A stretch of DNA of 64,000 bases from Lachnospiraceae bacterium AC2028 (GTDB lineage Bacteria > Bacillota > Clostridia > Lachnospirales > Lachnospiraceae): assembly GCA_000702685.1 (NCBI GenBank), contig JNJD01000007.1:496001-560000 (forward strand). Reading direction: 5' to 3'. The notes under the pieces are model-generated. The model was not told where the DNA came from. It did not search any database and saw only the letters and a list, made by a program, of their open reading frames with translations. The stretch's first letter is position 1, and each line of letters opens with the position of its first letter. Made by a program: the position numbers and the translations under genes. Of this stretch, positions 60,027 through 64,000 are shown piece after piece.

Positions 60027-60617
60027 TCAGAACGGATTTTTTCTCAGTTTCGCAAGATATAAAAGTACGTTCAGAATGATATGCGTAAACGCTCCGACAA
60101 GAACATAGAGCAGATAAAGCCCGATCCCGAGATCATAGAAGATCCATACGACAAGTGCGACTCCGAAGACAGAGTCCGCCTGGTCAAGAAAGATAAAAAA
60201 TCCTTTCCAAAAGCCCGAAACTGTTTTTCCGGGTGTGATATCAAGCCTTCTTTTCAGGAAACTGTTGGGAAGTTCGAAAAGAGCATATCCCAGTCCGATA
60301 AGAAAGCCGATCAGAATATTGAATTGTAATGTATTTGCGTGACTTACATAAAAGAAGTTGAGATGGTTTATGGAAGCTGCGTTGCATATACAGCCGCAGA
60401 CAACGGAAAAAAATGTATTTAGTACAAGATAACCGATAAAACCCTTCCAGGTTTTGTTATCTCCGAAGATCCTCTTTCCGTCGGAAAGACATTTGCCGAA
60501 ATCCATCGGCTTTCTGAGGGGCTTAAGAAATCCTGTCTTGCACCACACCATATTAAAGATCCCGGAAAATATGGCGGGGAGGAGTGTAACATACATCATT
60601 AAGATGGTTTTGAGCAT
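60027..60617 (-). CDS. CarS-like CTP:lipid cytidylyltransferase (DUF46)
   Basis: 196 residues with about five membrane helices. The motif DGKRIFGDNKTWKGFIGY is typical of CDP-archaeol synthase CarS and its bacterial DUF46 relatives, distant kin of CdsA. CarS uses CTP to activate a phosphorylated ether lipid to its CDP form, the substrate of PssA-type enzymes. First gene of the lipid operon; the ATG at 60617 is preceded by AGGG. Confidence 0.88.
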   Translation of the reverse strand: MLKTILMMYVTLLPAIFSGIFNMVWCKTGFLKPLRKPMDFGKCLSDGKRIFGDNKTWKGFIGYLVLNTFFSVVCGCICNAASINHLNFFYVSHANTLQFNILIGFLIGLGYALFELPNSFLKRRLDITPGKTVSGFWKGFFIFLDQADSVFGVALVVWIFYDLGIGLYLLYVLVGAFTHIILNVLLYLAKLRKNPF

Positions 60618-60673
60618 GTCGGTATACCCTGGTTCGTTTGATGCTTAATTAAGGAAATGAAACTATCCTTATT

Positions 60674-60704
60674 ATTATACCATTTTTGGCTCCGGCATGC
60701 TCAA
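60674..60704 (-). promoter_or_regulatory. Candidate promoter of the lipid operon
   Basis: On the minus strand TTGAGC and TATAAT are separated by 19 nt, 57 nt before the CarS-like start. The long spacer makes it a moderate match only. Confidence 0.4.
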
Positions 60705-60757
60705 TTTGAACAGAAATTTCCCTGCTCTCCTCTCCGCACGTACATTCCCGCGATTCT

Positions 60758-61519
60758 TCAAGGTTTTCTCGTTACATAAAGGATATATGTATCGTTATAC
60801 ACCACCTTATTGCCGTTCTCCGCAACAGTCTTTCTGAGGGCTTCGAAGAATTTGGTCTTATAGGGTTCGGGTATGGTTATATGATCGGAATGGGTTCCGC
60901 AGTACATGACATATTCATCCGCATTGAACTCGCGTCTTCCGAAAAAATCATGTCTTTCGAAATCTACATATCCGTGATCGGTCGCATGCAGATAATCGAA
61001 GGGCTCCTTCATATTCTTATATTCCGTCACAGGCTTGTAATATTTACTGTATACACCCTGGATCTTGTCATACAGCTCTTCATTCGGAGTCTTGTAATCA
61101 CCGTTAAGGAGCATCATTGCAAGAACCCCGCCCGGCTTAAGAAGATCGAATGTCTTCGGGAATGCGACTCTTTCGGGTATCCACTGTATGGTAGCTGCGG
61201 AATAGATCATATCGAATTTCTCATCTCCGAAATCGTGGGTGATAAAATCATCGTTCACGATGTGGAAATTCTCATAGGATCCGAATTTCTCATTCATTTT
61301 CGCATAGAAATTCTCTCCGAGCTCAATGGCATTGTAATCGCATCCGGTCTTCAGTATCGGTTCGGTCGCCTGTCCCGTTCCGGGGCCGAGTTCGAGCACT
61401 TTCTTTCCGGGGCCGATCTGAGCGTATCCTATCAGATACTCAAAAAGCTCCGGGCTGTACCTCGGTCTGTACTTGTCGAACTGCTCAGGTATTTGGTCGA
61501 ATACCTTTCTGTATTCCAT
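60758..61519 (-). CDS. Class I SAM-dependent methyltransferase
   Basis: 253 residues from the ATG at 61519 with AAAGGAGG upstream. Motif I is VLELGPGTGQATEPIL; EKFDMIYSAATIQWIPER and LKPGGVLAMM follow, as in small-molecule methyltransferases of the UbiE/trans-aconitate type (Methyltransf_11). N-terminal DQIPEQFDKYRPRYSPELFE is typical. Substrate unknown. Confidence 0.9.
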   Translation of the reverse strand: MEYRKVFDQIPEQFDKYRPRYSPELFEYLIGYAQIGPGKKVLELGPGTGQATEPILKTGCDYNAIELGENFYAKMNEKFGSYENFHIVNDDFITHDFGDEKFDMIYSAATIQWIPERVAFPKTFDLLKPGGVLAMMLLNGDYKTPNEELYDKIQGVYSKYYKPVTEYKNMKEPFDYLHATDHGYVDFERHDFFGRREFNADEYVMYCGTHSDHITIPEPYKTKFFEALRKTVAENGNKVVYNDTYILYVTRKP

Positions 61520-61573
61520 TCTATCGCCTCCTTTCGATGAACACACTTTTTTGGTTTCTTTTATCGAACATAT

Positions 61574-62557
61574 TTAATAAATATTGTTCTTATCGTTGAA
61601 TTTCTTACGCTCCTTCGACCACTTTGAGATCTCTTTTTTCATAGCGTAATTTCTGGTGTTTTCCGCACCGAGATTTTTGTAAAGCATATATCTTTCTTCG
61701 GACAGTTCTCCGCTTTCTATGGCTGCCTTGACCGCACATCCCGGTTCTGTGTCATGTCTGCAATTGCTGAACCTGCACATGCTCTCAAGTTCAAGGATGT
61801 CCGAAAACGTATCGTCGATCCCATCCTGCATATTGGCCATTCCGATCTCACGCATTCCCGGAGTATCGATGACAGACACACCGCCTCCGATATCGATCAG
61901 CTGCCTGTGAGTGGTGGTATGCTTTCCTGTCGAATCCGATTCCCTTACTTCGGAAGTCTTCATTACCTCTTTGCCGGTGATCGCATTTATGAGTGTTGAT
62001 TTGCCCGCTCCGGAAGATCCCATAAGACAGATCGTAGTTCCGGGTTCAAAGTATTCTCTGAGTTCTTCAAGTCCGATCCCGTATATCGCAGAGATCGCAT
62101 GAACCCTGATCTTATCGGAAATGCTCTCGACTTCACGGATATACCTTCCGACATTATTACACAGATCCGATTTGGTAAGAATAGCAACAGGTATTGCTCC
62201 GCCCTGTATCGCCACGCTCGCGTATCTTGCGATACGGTTATAGCTGTAGTCTTCATTGAGCGAAGTAACTATGAAAACATAATCTGCATTTGCGACCATG
62301 TACTGCATAACGCCGGTCTTGGCCTGGTCGGGCCTTTGAAGGATATTCTTCCTCTCACATACCGACTGTATGACGGACTCTCCGTCCGGATTCGGGATAA
62401 AGGATACATAGTCTCCGACGAGCGGAAAATTTTCCGCATCTTCTTCGTAGAACTTACCCTTTAATTTTGCATAATAATCTTTGTTTTCGCTTGTTACGAT
62501 AAAGCTGTTTTTTCTGACTTCGGAAATTCTTCCGATCATTTCCTGACTTTTATTCAT
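61574..62557 (-). CDS. rsgA: RsgA, ribosome small-subunit GTPase
   Basis: 327 residues from the ATG at 62557 (GGAG upstream). An N-terminal OB fold (RKNSFIVTSENKDYYAKLKG), a circularly permuted GTPase with ILTKSDL (G4), LMGSSGAGKSTLINAITG (G1) and IDTPGMREIG (G3), and a zinc domain (SMCRFSNCRHDTEPGCAVKA). Helps 30S maturation. The gene is alone. Confidence 0.95.
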   Translation of the reverse strand: MNKSQEMIGRISEVRKNSFIVTSENKDYYAKLKGKFYEEDAENFPLVGDYVSFIPNPDGESVIQSVCERKNILQRPDQAKTGVMQYMVANADYVFIVTSLNEDYSYNRIARYASVAIQGGAIPVAILTKSDLCNNVGRYIREVESISDKIRVHAISAIYGIGLEELREYFEPGTTICLMGSSGAGKSTLINAITGKEVMKTSEVRESDSTGKHTTTHRQLIDIGGGVSVIDTPGMREIGMANMQDGIDDTFSDILELESMCRFSNCRHDTEPGCAVKAAIESGELSEERYMLYKNLGAENTRNYAMKKEISKWSKERKKFNDKNNIY

Positions 62558-62628
62558 CCTGAATTCTCCATTAATGTTGATAGATATACTGTATGGAGAC
62601 CGGGACGGATAAGCCCTTCGGGCAAAAG

Positions 62629-62656
62629 AAGACCGTGACTGTAAGGCCACGGTCTT
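62629..62656 (-). terminator. Terminator of the GH43 gene
   Basis: AAGACCGTG pairs with CACGGTCTT around a 10-nt loop, followed on the minus strand by CTTTTG. It lies 175 nt after the GH43 stop. The stretch between the stop and this hairpin holds no gene I can see. Confidence 0.6.
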
Positions 62657-62830
62657 TAGATCATTTTCAATACATTAGCTTAGATCAAAAATTATAAACC
62701 GAGGTCTTCATACAATATGTGTTTGCGCTCTCTATTCTGTTTGCAATCATTATCGAATACCTCGCTTTCTTTGATATTTTTAATACGCTGACTATATTAT
62801 CAGCAATGTAACGGAAAATCAATATGATTT

Positions 62831-63751
62831 TCAGATGCCGTTCACGCCGTCACACTTTTCGATCGTATCTATGGTTCCGTCTTCGTTATATGTAAACTCA
62901 GCAACACATACGCTTCTGTGGAAGAGGCTTCCTCCCGGAAGTTCATCGGTGTGGTAGAAGAGGTATGAGTGACCCTTGAAATCACAGAGTCCGGGATGAT
63001 TGGTAAAGCAGTGTCCTTCCTCCATGAGAACTCCCTTGTAGGTCCAGGGACCTGTTGCGGTGGGAGCGGTGGCATATCCGAAGTGCTCGTTTCTCTTTTC
63101 GCCCTCGGCAAATCCTGCGAATATCATATAGTAGAGTCCGTTCCTCTTATAGAACCAGGGACCTTCTCCGTATGTGGTTCCGGTCTCATGGCTTCCCTTT
63201 CCGAAAGATTCAACGGTCATGGGAACCTTGACAACACCTACGCTCTCATCGATCGAGATCATATCCTCGTTGAGCAGAACATAACGAAGCTCGGGATTTC
63301 CGAAATACAGATAAGCCTGTCCGTCATCATCAATGAAAACTGTGGGATCGATGTCGTTCCAATCGCCTTCGTCGACAAGGGGATGTCCGAGATCCTTGAA
63401 GGGACCGGTGGGGCTGTCGGATACGCCGACAGCTATCGCCATTCCGCCGTTTGTCTTATGAACGGGGCAGTACAGATAGAACTTGCCGTTTCTTTCGATG
63501 CACTGGGGAGCCCATGCACGGTCATCAGCCCACTCGATATCATCCAGAGAGAAGATCTTGCCGTGGTCGGTCCAGTTCACCATATCCTTGGTTGAAAAGA
63601 CTCTCCAATCGAACATGGTATAGAAATCATTGATGAGATTATCCTCATCATGTGTGGTGTAGAGATACAGCGTGTCTCCGCATACCATGGGCGCGGGATC
63701 CGCGGTGTAGATATCTGTAACGATAGGATTCTTTCCTTTTTGTTCTGCCAT
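62831..63751 (-). CDS. GH43 family glycoside hydrolase
   Basis: 306 residues, no signal peptide, so cytoplasmic. The five-bladed propeller is marked by IYTADPAPMVCGDTLYLYTT, where the Asp in ADPAP is the catalytic base, then DWNDIDPTVFIDDDGQAYLY, the pKa-tuning Asp, and TTYGEGPWFYKRNGLYYMIF with the acid Glu. Members act on arabino- and xylo-oligosaccharides. Its neighbour at the window edge is an alpha-glucuronidase, so it serves xylan use. Confidence 0.93.
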   Translation of the reverse strand: MAEQKGKNPIVTDIYTADPAPMVCGDTLYLYTTHDEDNLINDFYTMFDWRVFSTKDMVNWTDHGKIFSLDDIEWADDRAWAPQCIERNGKFYLYCPVHKTNGGMAIAVGVSDSPTGPFKDLGHPLVDEGDWNDIDPTVFIDDDGQAYLYFGNPELRYVLLNEDMISIDESVGVVKVPMTVESFGKGSHETGTTYGEGPWFYKRNGLYYMIFAGFAEGEKRNEHFGYATAPTATGPWTYKGVLMEEGHCFTNHPGLCDFKGHSYLFYHTDELPGGSLFHRSVCVAEFTYNEDGTIDTIEKCDGVNGI

Positions 63752-63797
63752 ATTCTCTCCTCCTGCATTGCTTATCCGTTATAACCGAAATACGCTA

Positions 63798-64000
63798 TCA
63801 GTAGATCTGCCTTCCCTTTTCGTCGGGTATTCCGCTCTTGCGGTAGAAATATGAATTGACCTGATCGCACCATTCGCGTGCATTTGCAAGCTGGCGTGTG
63901 AAGCGTTCGCTTACATTTTCGAATATCTCATCGTCGACTTTTCCCTTTAATGAATCCCACTTTTCGGAAAGTTTCTGTGCTTCCTCATATCCTTCAAAAT
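63798..64000 (-). CDS. Alpha-glucuronidase GH67, C-terminal fragment (cut by window end)
   Basis: The last 67 codons of a gene read leftward, ending in TGA at 63798. The peptide includes FEGYEEAQKLSEKWDSLKGK and REWCDQVNSYFYRKSGIPDE, the conserved end of GH67 alpha-glucuronidases, which remove 4-O-methylglucuronic acid from xylo-oligomers inside the cell. No deletion is implied; the gene continues beyond the window. Forty-six nt before the GH43 gene start, so they form an operon. Confidence 0.85.
   Translation of the reverse strand, partial: FEGYEEAQKLSEKWDSLKGKVDDEIFENVSERFTRQLANAREWCDQVNSYFYRKSGIPDEKGRQIY

Noticed and set aside
50237-60617. Complete archaeal-type ether lipid pathway
   Set aside because: No geranylgeranyl diphosphate or glycerol-1-phosphate enzymes are in the window. 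The CarS and UbiA likeness is noted but does not prove ether lipids.

Overview
The window is a chromosomal segment of a low-to-mid GC anaerobic Firmicute, most likely a Lachnospiraceae relative of Butyrivibrio or Pseudobutyrivibrio. This rests on the gene content (a spore-photoproduct-lyase-like radical SAM protein, a butanol-dehydrogenase-type alcohol dehydrogenase, GH25 with wall-binding repeats, GH43 next to a GH67 alpha-glucuronidase, Liv and sugar ABC systems) and on Shine-Dalgarno-rich starts. It is inference from protein families; no marker gene for species level is present.

Layout. 1-4319 is a patchy region with a ParE/RelE-type toxin and Phd/YefM antitoxin pair, a HIT protein, three GNAT acetyltransferases and several gene remnants, including an ArsC-like gene broken into the tail of another acetyltransferase. 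4320-11383 is a 7.05-kb AT-rich mobile element inserted in the 3' end of tRNA-Gly(TCC) and bounded by an 18-bp direct repeat. It carries a tyrosine integrase and a CRESS-DNA-virus-like Rep (HUH nickase plus superfamily 3 helicase). It also has a perfect 12-bp stem-loop whose loop contains AAGTATTAC, the nonanucleotide nicked by circovirus Rep, together with 19-bp iterons, a GC-rich 98-nt multi-branched structure, three small proteins with a shared C-terminal pattern and a lipoprotein cargo gene. This is the most unusual part of the window.

11573-31494 is mostly ordinary chromosome: cell-wall amidase, murG, gtrA, a D-2-hydroxyacid dehydrogenase and a lipoprotein. It then holds a possible nine-gene minus-strand run (small protein, SPL-like radical SAM, TldD, TldE, sugar ABC ATPase, an embedded FRG-domain protein, two permeases and a membrane-tailed solute-binding protein). 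After that come a spermidine-synthase-like membrane fusion, a PlsC-like acyltransferase with a zinc ribbon, a GGDEF protein and a GH25 lysozyme. 31577-36543 is a complete livJHMGF branched-chain amino acid operon. 36736-50104 holds degV, two polytopic membrane proteins, a Nudix-TcdA fusion, a SulP transporter, a TIGR01212 radical SAM protein, an iron alcohol dehydrogenase, an MBL-fold hydrolase, and a sigma factor with an ABC exporter.

50237-60617 is a tightly packed eight-gene minus-strand operon for membrane lipid work: CarS-like CTP transferase, PssA, Psd, a UbiA-family prenyltransferase, an AMP-forming acyl ligase, a GNAT-like protein, and two large PEP-synthase-like proteins that stop after the phospho-histidine domain, as rifampin phosphotransferase does. 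No published pathway I know combines these. The window ends with a methyltransferase, rsgA and a xylan-utilisation pair (GH43 and the 3' end of GH67).
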